Origin: Nostoc commune NIES-4072
GTDB lineage: Bacteria; Cyanobacteriota; Cyanobacteriia; Cyanobacteriales; Nostocaceae
Reading direction: 5' to 3'
DNA: 64,000 nt
Assembly: GCF_003113895.1 (NCBI RefSeq)
Contig: NZ_BDUD01000001.1
Location: 4,103,513-4,167,512, forward strand
The translations under genes and the position numbers were made by a program. The notes beneath the pieces are model-generated. The model saw nothing but the letters and a program-made list of their open reading frames with translations, was not told where the DNA came from and made no database searches. How positions within the stretch are numbered: position 1 is the first letter of the stretch; each line of letters starts with the position of its first letter. This document shows positions 26,146 to 36,115 of this stretch, in pieces.

Positions 26146-27405
26146 ATGCCAAATCGTCATTATCCTCCCGCCTACTTACGCTATCTCAAAGCCAGGTTAT
26201 GGAATCTAGGGCGACCTGGTTTTTGGGGCACTGCAATCTTTTTATCTGTAGTCGGTCTAGGAACTTGGGAATACTGGTCAAACCCAGATATTTTCGTTTA
26301 TAAGCAAAAAAGTCAAGTCGCCTCACAAGAGCCTGCTGATTCCTCGCTGTCAGAAGAAAACAAAGCGATTGCAGCAGATATTGATAACTTGCCAGTTTTA
26401 TTTAATGACTTTAACCAAGCAACTCCTTTAGTAACGCCAAATAACCCCAAGGAAAATGCTGAGGCAAAAAATACTAAAAACTCCTTAGATGATCTAATTA
26501 ACAAACAAAACTCTGCTAATGATACCAAATTAAATCCTGGCTTAGGCGTTAATGCCGACACCTCCTTAAGCGTGAAAAATCCCTTTGTTGTACAAACAGA
26601 AAATTTATTACGGACTGGGACGGTTGATAATAATAACCAGTTTTTAGGTATTAAGCCATTAACTACCGCGTCTCAACCAACAGAGAGGGAACCATCTTCT
26701 ACTCTGAGTATTGGATTGACGAATCAAACCAACAAGAATCAAAATTCTGTCTCCACCAGCCCTGTGCAAGCAGCACTCAACCAATCGACAAACCAGCAAT
26801 ATTCTAGCTTCGATGGGACTGCAATTCAAACAAATGGCTTGGGTCGAGCCTCTGAGCCAGGAACAACGTTGATGCCACCCATTAACAGCTTACCCAGTCA
26901 GAATTCTTTACCAAATGCTGGGTTAACTACTGGGACAGGCTACACCTCAACGGGTACGAACTTGCAGCAAAATCCCTACAATAATTTAAATAACGGTAAT
27001 AACGGTCAGGTATTGCCTAATAATGGGTTAAATACTGGTACAGGTTATACATCAACGGGTACGAACTTACCGCAAAGTCCCTATAATAATTTAAATAACG
27101 GTCAGGTAGTGCCTAATGTAGCACCAGTAACACCCCCAGGCACGTATGCAGTACCAAGTAATATTGCACCTTACTCTAGCCAGATTCCAAATCAAGGCGT
27201 TGTGACCCCCACAAATCCTGTAGGATATGGGAATTATGGGTTGCAGCAATCAACGCAACCACCACAATCTACTTATGGGAATTATGGGTTGCAGCAACCG
27301 ACGCAACCACCACAATCTAATTATGTGTTGCAGCAACCAACACAGTCTAATTCCTTATATCTTCGCCAGATTCTAGACAGGTATAGAGGTTCAAATCAAA
27401 GGTAA
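26146..27405 (+). CDS. Hypothetical N-anchored protein, Asn/Gln/Pro-rich
   Basis: 419 residues. A single hydrophobic segment (GTAIFLSVVGLGTWEYW, about 27-44) probably anchors it, with a basic N-terminus inside. The remainder is low complexity: Asn/Thr/Ser-rich, then two copies of TGTGYTSTGTNL(Q/P)Q(N/S)PYNNLNNG and three of NYGLQQ(S/P)TQPPQS-like units. Such disordered tails occur in cyanobacterial envelope proteins. No catalytic motif is visible. A strong terminator follows. Confidence 0.7.
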   Translation: MPNRHYPPAYLRYLKARLWNLGRPGFWGTAIFLSVVGLGTWEYWSNPDIFVYKQKSQVASQEPADSSLSEENKAIAADIDNLPVLFNDFNQATPLVTPNNPKENAEAKNTKNSLDDLINKQNSANDTKLNPGLGVNADTSLSVKNPFVVQTENLLRTGTVDNNNQFLGIKPLTTASQPTEREPSSTLSIGLTNQTNKNQNSVSTSPVQAALNQSTNQQYSSFDGTAIQTNGLGRASEPGTTLMPPINSLPSQNSLPNAGLTTGTGYTSTGTNLQQNPYNNLNNGNNGQVLPNNGLNTGTGYTSTGTNLPQSPYNNLNNGQVVPNVAPVTPPGTYAVPSNIAPYSSQIPNQGVVTPTNPVGYGNYGLQQSTQPPQSTYGNYGLQQPTQPPQSNYVLQQPTQSNSLYLRQILDRYRGSNQR

Positions 27406-27412
27406 TTTTAAG

Positions 27413-27443
27413 CACCTTAGCTGGACTTTATCCAGCTAAGGTG
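27413..27443 (+). terminator. Convergent terminator
   Basis: CACCTTAGCTGG (27413-27424), a 7-base loop, and its perfect complement (27432-27443), followed by TTTGTGG. The right arm includes the last codons of the convergent SLH gene. Confidence 0.9.
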
Positions 27444-28119
27444 TTTGTGGGCTATTTGGAATAATCGGAACTTCTGGTGTTTCGGGTTGTTGCTGTTGTC
27501 GTTGTAAATATTTACTCAATACATAAGCCATATCTCCACGGGTTACAGGTTTTAATGGAGAAATATTGCCTTGAGCATCTGTATTGAGAAATCCTTCAGT
27601 AGCTACTGTAGCGATCGCTTTTCTAGCCCAAGTTGGGATAGACTTTTCATCTGGATATGAAGCCAGAATATCATTTACAGCATCATCGGGAAACTGAAAT
27701 ACACCATAAGCCTGGGCGAAAATAGCAAGAGCTTCAGCCCTTGTCACCTTTTGGTTAGGGAAGAATTCATTGCCCCGATAGCCTTTCATGATGTCAGTTT
27801 TTAAGACTGTCTGTATATCATTAAATGCCCAATGAGAACGAGGAACATCTGGAATAGCTAAATTTTCTTTGCTAACAGCTTGTCTTTTATTTAGCCCAAA
27901 TGCTTTTACCATAATTGATGCTAATTCGGCCCTACTGAGTAACTTTTCTGGATAAAACTTGCCATCAGAATAGTTTGTCATCCATTTGATTGCAGTTACC
28001 TGTTGAATGGCATCAGATGGGACTCCAGAAGTATTTTCTGGCACTGGAACCTGAGCAATTGCTGGTAAATTTTGTAGTAGTGCCACTAAAGATAGAGTAA
28101 TTGAAAGCTGACGCATCAT
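27436..28119 (-). CDS. Exported SLH-domain protein
   Basis: From the second ATG (28119) the product is 227 residues with a signal peptide (RQLSITLSLVALLQNLPAIA). Three S-layer homology segments follow: ELASIMVKAFGLNKR, SHWAFNDIQTVLKTDIMKGY with FPNQKVTRAEALAIFAQAYG, and ATEGFLNTD with PVTRGDMAYVLSKYL. SLH domains bind peptidoglycan-linked polymers. The short C-terminal tail is Pro/Gln-rich. No porin domain follows, so it is a small SLH protein rather than a porin. Confidence 0.88.
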   Translation of the reverse strand: MMRQLSITLSLVALLQNLPAIAQVPVPENTSGVPSDAIQQVTAIKWMTNYSDGKFYPEKLLSRAELASIMVKAFGLNKRQAVSKENLAIPDVPRSHWAFNDIQTVLKTDIMKGYRGNEFFPNQKVTRAEALAIFAQAYGVFQFPDDAVNDILASYPDEKSIPTWARKAIATVATEGFLNTDAQGNISPLKPVTRGDMAYVLSKYLQRQQQQPETPEVPIIPNSPQTP

Positions 28120-28269
28120 GATCACCACTTTTAGCTGGTAAGTGAATTTAAAAAACTACGTTACTGAGGCTAACGCAAAATTTGGTGTTTTTAATAACCT
28201 GTAACTCAGCTAATGACGAATTTACGCTGGGTAATGTTGCTCTAACTATATAGGGTGTGGCTATAAATT

Positions 28270-28749
28270 TTAAAAATTAGGACTTTGTTCAAAATCCCAG
28301 CACTTCCCATGATTCCAGATTCTACCAGTGTGTTCACATTCTGATTTATCGTTAATCCAAGGAATTGAAGTAGGGTAATAGGAGCTAGATGTAGGAGTAA
28401 GTGAAGACAATGCAGAAGAAAATATAGTGTAGCTACAAATCCATAGAATGATTAGAAATCCTAAAAGGAACAAGATATTGGCAGGAGTCCAAAAAGGATA
28501 TAAACCTCTTTCAGAGCGTAAACGCACTTTAGAGCGACGTTCTGAACCTGCTAGCAACACCAGATAAAACCTTAATCCGGGAATTGGTACTGAAACTCTT
28601 ATGTCTAAAGAATGACGTGTCCAAGCACGAGATGCAAAACTCCTTTTTATCGCTTCTAATTGCTCTAAGGTAAAGGTATTTGCTACTTTCGGGTTAATAT
28701 TAGCGAGAAGTTGTTCAAAAGTAGGATCAATGTACTGAGATTTTCTCAT
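28270..28749 (-). CDS. Hypothetical single-TM protein
   Basis: 159 residues. The N-terminal third is soluble ([20 protein letters not shown] then [10 protein letters not shown]), followed by a basic strand region with [20 protein letters not shown] transmembrane segment lies at about 87-112 ([20 protein letters not shown]), and the tail has Cys residues ([18 protein letters not shown]). I do not recognise the family, though the layout looks cyanobacterial. It may be cell-envelope associated. Confidence 0.65.
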   Translation of the reverse strand: MRKSQYIDPTFEQLLANINPKVANTFTLEQLEAIKRSFASRAWTRHSLDIRVSVPIPGLRFYLVLLAGSERRSKVRLRSERGLYPFWTPANILFLLGFLIILWICSYTIFSSALSSLTPTSSSYYPTSIPWINDKSECEHTGRIWNHGKCWDFEQSPNF

Positions 28750-28940
28750 ATTTTTCGTATATTAAGATACAATATTTTACATTAGTCATCTCCTTTGTTC
28801 CGGATACTAAAATATTTTATTTTTTAAAATTTCCTAATCAAGGAAGTAGCGATAAGCAAAAACTTGTTTTTTACCTTTCATGTTTTGAGGTTATCTGCCC
28901 ACTACTATGGACTATAGTCAGTTTTTCAGGAGTTTTGGCA

Positions 28941-29651
28941 ATGACCGCAGCAGCAGATCCCGTAAAGTTGATGAAGCAAGAAGTTGGCAAAGCCGCCGCC
29001 GCCTTAGTAAAGTCGGGTTCTATTGTGGGGTTGGGTACGGGGTCAACAACAGCATATACGATTCAGTTTTTGGGCGATCGCCTCAAATCTGGTGAACTTC
29101 AAGATATCATTGGTATACCGACATCATTTCAGTCAGAAGTACTGGCAAAGCAATACGGTGTACCTCTTGCCACTTTGGATGCTATCGACCACATCGATAT
29201 TGCCATTGATGGCGCAGATGAAGTCGATCCGCAGAAGAATTTGATTAAAGGCGGTGGTGCAGCACATACCCGCGAAAAAGTCGTAGACTACCTGGCAGAA
29301 CAGTTTATCGTTGTGGTAGATAGTGGTAAGTTAGTAGATCGCTTAGGTTCTACTTTCGCTGTGCCTGTGGAAGTGATTCCAATGGCAATTACTCCTGTGA
29401 CTAATGCCATCAAAAAACTCGGTGGCAAACCAGAACTCCGCATGGGTGTAAAAAAAGCTGGGCCAGTGATTACCGATCAAGGCAATTTTGTTTTAGATGT
29501 CAGATTTGACTCTATTCAAGATCCAGTCAATCTAGAAAAGACATTGAATAACATTCCTGGTGTTCTGGAAAATGGCATTTTCGTTAACTGTGTCGATTTA
29601 GTTTTGATTGGTGAAGTCAAAGATGGTCAGCCATTAGTGCGGCAACTGTAA
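28941..29651 (+). CDS. rpiA: Ribose-5-phosphate isomerase A
   Basis: RpiA interconverts ribose-5-phosphate and ribulose-5-phosphate in the Calvin and pentose-phosphate cycles. The 236-residue product has the family motifs [38 protein letters not shown] (in two parts, with catalytic D and K) and the closing [12 protein letters not shown]. The ATG at 28941 has AGGAG eight bases upstream, which is better than the TTG at 28935. Confidence 0.97.
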   Translation: MTAAADPVKLMKQEVGKAAAALVKSGSIVGLGTGSTTAYTIQFLGDRLKSGELQDIIGIPTSFQSEVLAKQYGVPLATLDAIDHIDIAIDGADEVDPQKNLIKGGGAAHTREKVVDYLAEQFIVVVDSGKLVDRLGSTFAVPVEVIPMAITPVTNAIKKLGGKPELRMGVKKAGPVITDQGNFVLDVRFDSIQDPVNLEKTLNNIPGVLENGIFVNCVDLVLIGEVKDGQPLVRQL

Positions 29652-29659
29652 GAGTATAG

Positions 29660-29700
29660 ATTTTGGATTTTAGATTTCACAGACATCTAAAATCCAAAAT
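29660..29700 (+). terminator. rpiA downstream hairpin
   Basis: ATTTTGGATTTTAGAT (29660-29675) and its perfect complement (29685-29700) with a 9-base loop, starting nine bases after the rpiA stop. AT-rich but 16 bp long. Confidence 0.75.
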
Positions 29701-29748
29701 TAAGCAATGATATCTGCACAAATTAATTATGCGTTATCCAGAACCCTT

Positions 29749-29777
29749 GTAGAGACGTAGCAGTGCTACATCTCTAC
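29749..29777. repeat. GTAGAGACG-type palindrome
   Basis: GTAGAGACGTAGC and GCTACATCTCTAC around a short loop, followed by CGTTCTTTTT. A member of the dispersed GTAGAGACG palindromes also seen at 37464, 40841, 44575 and 44679. It may also terminate rpiA or the large gene on the other strand. Confidence 0.75.
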
Positions 29778-29841
29778 GTTCTTTTTCAGCAAATGTCTAA
29801 TATTTATTTTTAAGACAGTAGCTACAGACTAGAATTGAGCG

Positions 29842-32800
29842 CTAGACGATGACGTTAGTACCGACTACCAGATTTGTAGCGGTGAAATTATTCAAAGTAG
29901 CAAAGGTATAAAGACTGTTACCAAAGTAGGCAAACTGAACCTGTGTAGAAGTACCCGATTGCACAAACCGCAGATAACCATCTGAGATGGGATTACTGCT
30001 ACTGTAGCCTTGACTCTTAAATAAGTCTGTAAGAATTAATTTATCCTCGCTTTTATTAAAGTCAGTGATTGTATCACCATTGCTAAGGGTTCGGTAGATG
30101 AACTGGTCATTACCGCTACCGCCAGTCAGCGTATCACTAAAATCACCGCCAATGAGGATGTCATTACCACCACCTCCAATGAGGCTATTATTACCATCAC
30201 CACCAAGCAGGGTATCATTACCATCACCACCAAGCAGGGTATCCTTACCAGCACCACCACGCAGCAGGTCGTTACCACTCTTGCCGTCGATGCGGTCATC
30301 GCCCCCTTGACCATTAATCACATCTGCTGAGTTGTCAAACCCATTAACATTGTTGTTCAGGTCATTGAGAAAGGTAACTGTGTTCTTGTTGAAGACAGCG
30401 TTTTCGGTGGAATTGGCATCGAAGACATCAAAGCTTTCACTAATACTGGTTTGCCCATTAAACAGAATATTGCCTACTGTCGATGCATTTTCTAGGTTTT
30501 CCAGAGGAAAGTTTTGCAGGATAACTTTGTCATCAGCCACCCCTTCAAAGGTGATTTCCAGATTGTTACTATTCTGGGTTAGTAGTAGATTTTGAGCTGT
30601 TAATCCAGCACCTTGGAATTTGAGGGTATCTACTTCGGCAATGATTGCTGCTGATGGGTTTGAGCCTTTACCTAACCCACCAAAATCAGTAATGGTATCA
30701 ACACCGTCACCTAAGTTGTAAACAAATTTATCTTTGCCGCCGCCACCAGTTAAGATGTCGTTGCCTTGATTACCTGTGATGGTATCGTTCCCGGCTTGAG
30801 CGTTAATTATGTCACTGTAGTTCTTGCCTACTAAATTATCAGCGCCATTGGTTCCATTCAGCCCGTTAAACTCTAATGCACCAATATCAACTGTACCCTT
30901 AGATATTCTGTCAAATTGACCACCCCGTTGGTCGGTGGTGATACCTGCCAGAATCAGAGCATTATTACCAGTGTTAATAGCAGGACTATCCCCAATTAAG
31001 GCATTAGTAAAGGTTGTACCACCATTATTTTGCAAGGGGCTGAGTTTTGGATCAATGGGGTTGGTTTGGGTGCCAACGAGGGTACTGGTAGTAAACCCAG
31101 TGCTGCCTGTGTTGTCGCCAATTAGGTTATTACCAGCGTCGGTGAAGTTGCCGGAAACGTCGGGGGAATTAGCAGAATCGCGCGGCCCTAGGTAGAAGTT
31201 GCCTGCAATGATAGTATCACCAACGATAACAGTGCCGCCATTACTGACAACACCCCCACCGTTGCCAATCTCATCGTAAAAGCCCTCTGCTGTGTTATTG
31301 GTAATGGTGTCATTGGTGAGTGTGAGAGTGCCACTGTTCAAGATGCCACCGCCGGTATAATATACACTATTATCAGAGACAGTGCTGTTAATCAGGCTAA
31401 AAGTACCTGAGTTATAAATGCCACCACCATCTGCCGCACCATTACCAGAGACAGTGCTGCTAATGATATCGACAGTGCCTGAGTTATAAATGCCGCCGCC
31501 GTAGGATGGGTAGGGGTCAGGGCCTCCCCGATTCAGACCACTGGCAAACGCATTATTATTAGAGACAGTGCTGTTATTTATACTGACTTTGCCTAAGTTA
31601 TAAATACCGCCGCCATAGGCTGTGTTGTAACCGACGTTTGCATTATTGCTTGAGACAGTGCTGTTAGTTAGGCTCAGGTTGCCTTTGTTAAAGATACCGC
31701 CGCCTAAGGACGATCCCCTATTGCCAAAAACAGTGGTTCCCGTCAGGCTGAGAGTGCCTCTATTAAAGATGCCCCCTACCTCCCCTCTATTGTCAGAGAC
31801 AGTGCTGTTAGTCAGGCTGAGGCTGGTATTGCTATTGAGCAAAATACTGCCTAAAGGATCATTAGCATTAGCAATTTTCAAGCCATCAATGTTGGCATCT
31901 GTCCCAGAACCCGATATCTCAAACACGCCTGATGAATTATTTCCACTGACAATCAGGTTAGATGCCCCAGTTCCCAAAATGGTAATATCATTGGTAATGG
32001 TTAATTTGCCAGAGGTCAGGGTGATGATATCTGGAGTGGCATCGGTGAACACGCCTGCAAAGGTAATCGTATCTGCCCCAACGGTTGCATTGGCATTGAG
32101 GATAGCCTGCCGTAATGACCCCGATCCAGAATCGTTGGTATTAGTCACCACAAATGTGCCAGTATTAACAGGTGGCAGGGTGATGGGGGATTGGACTTCG
32201 TAAGCGCCAATATCAACAACACCGTTAAATATCCGGTTAAATCGAGTGCCGCGTTGGTCAGTGGTAACACCAATAGGAACTAGGGAATTATTACCAACAT
32301 CAATAGCGGGGCTATTCGCAAGTAACGCCTGGGTAAAGGTTGCACCACCGTTATTTTGCAGCAGTCCGAGTTTGGGGTCAATGGGGCTAGCACTTGTGCC
32401 AACGAGGGTGCTGGTGGTAAAGCCAGTGCTACCAGTATTATTGCCAATCAGGTTATTGCCGGAGTCAACCACCTCACCACTTAAATCGGGGTCTATATCA
32501 CCGGAGGTGGACTTGTCGAAGTTGCCTGCAATGATGGTATTACTAACATTGACCGGGCCCGTGTAATCACCGTTAAAAACTCCTCCACCATTGCCAGTAC
32601 CATTACCATCTGAGTCCGTTGTATTATTGGTAATTGTGGAGTTGATTAGGGTGAGCGTGGTGTTTCTCACATAGCTAAAGCCATTATAGATGCCACCACC
32701 ATCTTCTAAGGCTGTATTGCCAGAGACAGTGCTGTTAGTTACAGTAACTGAACCGCCAGAATAACCACCATCATCTCCGTTAAAAATGCCACCGCCGGAG

Positions 32801-34110
32801 GTTGCAGTATTGCCAGAGACAGTGCTATTGGTCAGCCTGAGAGTACCGCCTTGATTATAGATGCCACCACCGGAGTTTGCCGTATTGCTAGAGACACTGC
32901 TGTTAATTAGGCTGAGAATCCCAGCTTTACCAGAGGAAGCGTCATTAAAAATGCCGCCTCCGGCAGTATTGCTATTAAAAATCTTGGTTGCCCCGGTATT
33001 GCCATAAACACTGCTGTTATTTAGGCTGAGAGTACCACTGTTATAGATACCACCTTGCGTATTACCAAAGATGCTAGTGTAAGTAAGACTGAGGATGCCG
33101 CTATTAGAGATGCCATTTCCTGCTGTATTACCAGACACACTGCTTTTTGCTAGATTGAGGATGGAAGTTCTATTAACCTTAATACTGCCGCTAGCGATCG
33201 CTATTCCATTAATATTGACACCTGTCCCTAGTCCCGATATCTCGAATACTGTAGAGGCATTATTTCCACTCACAGTCAACTTAGATATCCCAGTCCCCAA
33301 GATGCTTAGATCATCAGTAATCGTCAGTTGCCCAGAGGTGAGGGTGATGGTATCTGGGGTAGTATCTTTGAATATTCCCCCAAAGGCGATCGTATCATCC
33401 CCAGGAGTAGCGTTGGCTAAGTTAATTGCCTCCCGGAGTGTTGTGATGCCGTTATTGCGATCGCCATCATCTGTGTCCCCAGTATTATTTACCGTGAATG
33501 TCGCTAGTACCCCTGCATAAGTCTGGCGGGTCGTTTCTGCAAATGCTAAACTCGCTTCCATATCAGTGGTGCGGACTTCTAACTTCCAGTTACCACCTAA
33601 TGCTGTATTGCCAATTCGCCCACGAGAAGCGGCAATATTTGCTTTAGTGAGTTGGTGCAGTTTGTCTACAAATTCTGTCCCTGCATCACCCAAAGCCACA
33701 TTGCAACCATAGATGAGTAAGTTCCAAAGGTTATTACTCTTGCCAATTGAAAATATCTTTTGCCATAGTTGCAGTTGCTGGCTGTATTTGTCTAGGGTAT
33801 CCAGTCCTAAATGGGTGTTGCCCAATTGTAAGCAACCTGGGGCACCGTGGCACACGATATGAATATTAGTCAAATTCGGGCGATGTCTAGCGACAAGCCG
33901 CTGCGCGTCTACGCAACTTGCTAGAATTTCTGTAATTTGTTCAACACCGTTTTGTGTAGAGTCAAGCACGAACACTTCGGCATTATCAACCACGCCATTT
34001 ACTAAATCGCTATAGTCTTCAACCGCCATGTCGATGAAGACTAAACTATGGGTATAGGAGGTAGAAGTTGCAGGATTTACTTGGAAGTGTGAGGTATGTA
34101 GTGTTGCCAT
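29842..34110 (-). CDS. Giant DUF4347 / beta-helix / RTX surface protein
   Basis: 1422 residues. The N-terminus (about 20-200) is DUF4347 (SLVFIDMAVEDYSDLV, NIHIVCHGAPGCLQLGN, LLIYGCNVALGDAG), which resembles caspase-like cores with H and C. Two long modules follow, each starting with a CSLREA-like T-L-R-E-A-I or S-L-R-Q-A-I segment and continuing as right-handed beta-helix repeats (SLTNSTVSGNTA-like). The C-terminus has RTX calcium-binding nonapeptides (GGDGNDTLLGG). There is no classical signal peptide, as expected for type I secretion. A dispersed repeat at about 33880-33920 is read in frame inside DUF4347. Confidence 0.9.
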   Translation of the reverse strand: MATLHTSHFQVNPATSTSYTHSLVFIDMAVEDYSDLVNGVVDNAEVFVLDSTQNGVEQITEILASCVDAQRLVARHRPNLTNIHIVCHGAPGCLQLGNTHLGLDTLDKYSQQLQLWQKIFSIGKSNNLWNLLIYGCNVALGDAGTEFVDKLHQLTKANIAASRGRIGNTALGGNWKLEVRTTDMEASLAFAETTRQTYAGVLATFTVNNTGDTDDGDRNNGITTLREAINLANATPGDDTIAFGGIFKDTTPDTITLTSGQLTITDDLSILGTGISKLTVSGNNASTVFEISGLGTGVNINGIAIASGSIKVNRTSILNLAKSSVSGNTAGNGISNSGILSLTYTSIFGNTQGGIYNSGTLSLNNSSVYGNTGATKIFNSNTAGGGIFNDASSGKAGILSLINSSVSSNTANSGGGIYNQGGTLRLTNSTVSGNTATSGGGIFNGDDGGYSGGSVTVTNSTVSGNTALEDGGGIYNGFSYVRNTTLTLINSTITNNTTDSDGNGTGNGGGVFNGDYTGPVNVSNTIIAGNFDKSTSGDIDPDLSGEVVDSGNNLIGNNTGSTGFTTSTLVGTSASPIDPKLGLLQNNGGATFTQALLANSPAIDVGNNSLVPIGVTTDQRGTRFNRIFNGVVDIGAYEVQSPITLPPVNTGTFVVTNTNDSGSGSLRQAILNANATVGADTITFAGVFTDATPDIITLTSGKLTITNDITILGTGASNLIVSGNNSSGVFEISGSGTDANIDGLKIANANDPLGSILLNSNTSLSLTNSTVSDNRGEVGGIFNRGTLSLTGTTVFGNRGSSLGGGIFNKGNLSLTNSTVSSNNANVGYNTAYGGGIYNLGKVSINNSTVSNNNAFASGLNRGGPDPYPSYGGGIYNSGTVDIISSTVSGNGAADGGGIYNSGTFSLINSTVSDNSVYYTGGGILNSGTLTLTNDTITNNTAEGFYDEIGNGGGVVSNGGTVIVGDTIIAGNFYLGPRDSANSPDVSGNFTDAGNNLIGDNTGSTGFTTSTLVGTQTNPIDPKLSPLQNNGGTTFTNALIGDSPAINTGNNALILAGITTDQRGGQFDRISKGTVDIGALEFNGLNGTNGADNLVGKNYSDIINAQAGNDTITGNQGNDILTGGGGKDKFVYNLGDGVDTITDFGGLGKGSNPSAAIIAEVDTLKFQGAGLTAQNLLLTQNSNNLEITFEGVADDKVILQNFPLENLENASTVGNILFNGQTSISESFDVFDANSTENAVFNKNTVTFLNDLNNNVNGFDNSADVINGQGGDDRIDGKSGNDLLRGGAGKDTLLGGDGNDTLLGGDGNNSLIGGGGNDILIGGDFSDTLTGGSGNDQFIYRTLSNGDTITDFNKSEDKLILTDLFKSQGYSSSNPISDGYLRFVQSGTSTQVQFAYFGNSLYTFATLNNFTATNLVVGTNVIV

Positions 34111-34593
34111 TTTTTTACTTCTAGTTCAGGTAATGAGGGAAACTCAAACGAGTGCATCTCATTTTGGTAGATGATACATACTTAACTTCAAACAGAATTT
34201 GCTGCTTTTCGGATTTTTTAAAATATTTGGTTCTTCAGTATTTGTGATGCGAATTCCAGCAGATTTCAAGTTGTTGAGGTACACGAGCTAAGTCTGTCAT
34301 CCAAGTAGAAAGCGTGTTTTATCCCATTACACAAAATTATGGATCTAAATTACTATTCTTGCTCCCCCTGCTTCCCCTGCTTGCCATATCCAGATATCAA
34401 ATCATTAAATTGCCCGAATCAATGACCATCTTTTTTAATTGTCTCAAGATATATTCTTGTGTTTTTTTGGTCTTCATATCGGTCAATAGATGGAGTATGT
34501 AATTGCTAGAATTGTGATGAACTTTGATACACCTTATAAATGTTTGAGGTTTTCCATAATTTATTTAATTCCTGCGATGCCGCTTTTGTTAGC
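34111..34593. other. Intergenic region, no gene seen
   Basis: About 480 AT-rich bases. A 62-codon plus-strand frame at 34314 looks like chance (hydrophobic, no ribosome site). No hairpin or repeat stands out. Confidence 0.45.
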
Positions 34594-35796
34594 TTAATTC
34601 CTATTGTTATGAAAACTCCGGCGTCTGCGGCCATTTTCCAACAAGGGTTTTTGCAACGGTACGACCTCAGCTTCGCTACTCTCGCGTGCTACCCGAATCA
34701 GCAACCCAGCAGCTATTAAGCTAGCAATCATGGAATTACCACCGTAACTAAACATGGGCAAAGGTAAGCCAGTAGTAGGTAGAGAACCTGTAGCAACACC
34801 AATGTGAAGCAATGATTGTCCTACCATCAAAATCGTCACGCCGATCGCCACCAATCGATGTACTGTATTTTTAGCCTTCAGCGCCACGATTAATCCAAGA
34901 GTGGCGAATGTAGCTAAAAGTGCCAACAATACCATACTGCCAACAAAGCCAAACTCTTCAGCGAACACCGCAAAAATAAAATCAGTATCCTGAATGGGTA
35001 AATAAAACAGCTTTTGTTGAGAAAGCCCAAATCCAGCTCCCCAAGTTTTACCAGAACCCACAGCTAGTAAACTTTGCACCAACTGGTAGCCATCTCCTGT
35101 CGCATCTGCCCACGGGTCGAGGAATGACATCACCCGCTTACGCTGATACTCTTTGATGCTAATACTCAGTAGTGCCAACATCACTCCGCCAATTGCTGTT
35201 CCTCCCAGGTACTTGTAAGGTAAGCCAGCTGCTAAAGCAATTAGCCAAATAGTCATACCGCAAAGTGCTGTTGTACTCAAGTTAGGTTGAGCAAGAATTC
35301 CTAAAAGTACCAGACCGAAAATACCCAACCAAGCCAAGCGAACCCGCCAACTGATTCGTTCCCACTGACCAAAAAGCCGCGCACTTTGCAGCACCAAAAA
35401 AGGTTTAATTAATTCTGAGGGTTGAATCGGAATAGGCCCGATCGCAATCCAACGCGCTGCATCAAAAGCCTTTTTTCCTAATCCTGGGATTAATGTAATA
35501 AAAATTAACGTCAAAAACACTAATAAAAACCAATGGGATACTCTCAAAATTTTCTGCAATGGCGAATTAACAATAATATTGAATCCGATTAAGGAAACTA
35601 AGACCCAAAGGAGTTGACGCTTAAAGTAGTACAATCCATCTTCATGACGGGCATCAGCGACAGGATAGGATGCTGAAAATAGCATGATTAAGCCGACGAA
35701 CAGCCAAATCAACGTTAACCAGCGCAACAGCCGCGCTTCTAATGCCCAGTTGGAAACTGAACTATCAAAAATAGGAATCAGGCGGCGTAGATTCAC
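34594..35796 (-). CDS. ftsW: SEDS-family peptidoglycan glycosyltransferase FtsW
   Basis: 400 residues with about ten transmembrane helices and the SEDS signature near the C-terminus (GVATGSLPTTGLPLPMFSYGG). Other landmarks are QPSELIKPFLVL and AGFGLSQQKLFYLPIQDTDFIF, the latter in two parts. SEDS proteins polymerise lipid II with a class B PBP at the septum. FtsW versus RodA is decided by overall resemblance to cyanobacterial FtsW (ADARHEDGLYYFKRQLLW near the first loop). The cytoplasmic C-terminus is Arg-rich. It lies downstream of the dihydroorotase homologue on the same strand. Confidence 0.9.
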   Translation of the reverse strand: MNLRRLIPIFDSSVSNWALEARLLRWLTLIWLFVGLIMLFSASYPVADARHEDGLYYFKRQLLWVLVSLIGFNIIVNSPLQKILRVSHWFLLVFLTLIFITLIPGLGKKAFDAARWIAIGPIPIQPSELIKPFLVLQSARLFGQWERISWRVRLAWLGIFGLVLLGILAQPNLSTTALCGMTIWLIALAAGLPYKYLGGTAIGGVMLALLSISIKEYQRKRVMSFLDPWADATGDGYQLVQSLLAVGSGKTWGAGFGLSQQKLFYLPIQDTDFIFAVFAEEFGFVGSMVLLALLATFATLGLIVALKAKNTVHRLVAIGVTILMVGQSLLHIGVATGSLPTTGLPLPMFSYGGNSMIASLIAAGLLIRVARESSEAEVVPLQKPLLENGRRRRSFHNNRN

Positions 35797-36115
35797 GAGT
35801 AGTACAGGTAAAAAGTTAGAAATTAGGAGTTGTTAGAAATAAAACTCATAAATCATAACTTATAACTCATAAATAGACTTCACAACCATAAATTTTAGAG
35901 TTGTTAACTTCAGTACACCGCTAATTCAATATTTTTGACAAATTGCGTTGACAAAGGCCACGCTTCTCTACAAGACGCTGGGCGTAGCAATATCCCCGTC
36001 GGGGTATTTATAGTAGTCATTTATTGTTATCAATTTATGGTATTCTGATTAATTATGCACTGTTTCAATCAGACATCCTCTAAAAAGTCATAGCTCTTAG
36101 AGTATTTTGCATTTT
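35797..36115. other. Intergenic region with a repeat fragment
   Basis: Contains CGCTTCTCTACAAGACGCTG near 35960 and GGCGTAGCAATATCC, pieces of dispersed GC-rich repeats, and otherwise AT-rich DNA. No gene seen. Confidence 0.4.

Noticed and set aside
30098..33520. Several plus-strand frames of 60-185 codons opposite the DUF4347 gene
   Set aside because: They mirror the low-complexity beta-helix and RTX codons of the real gene on the other strand and have no start signals.
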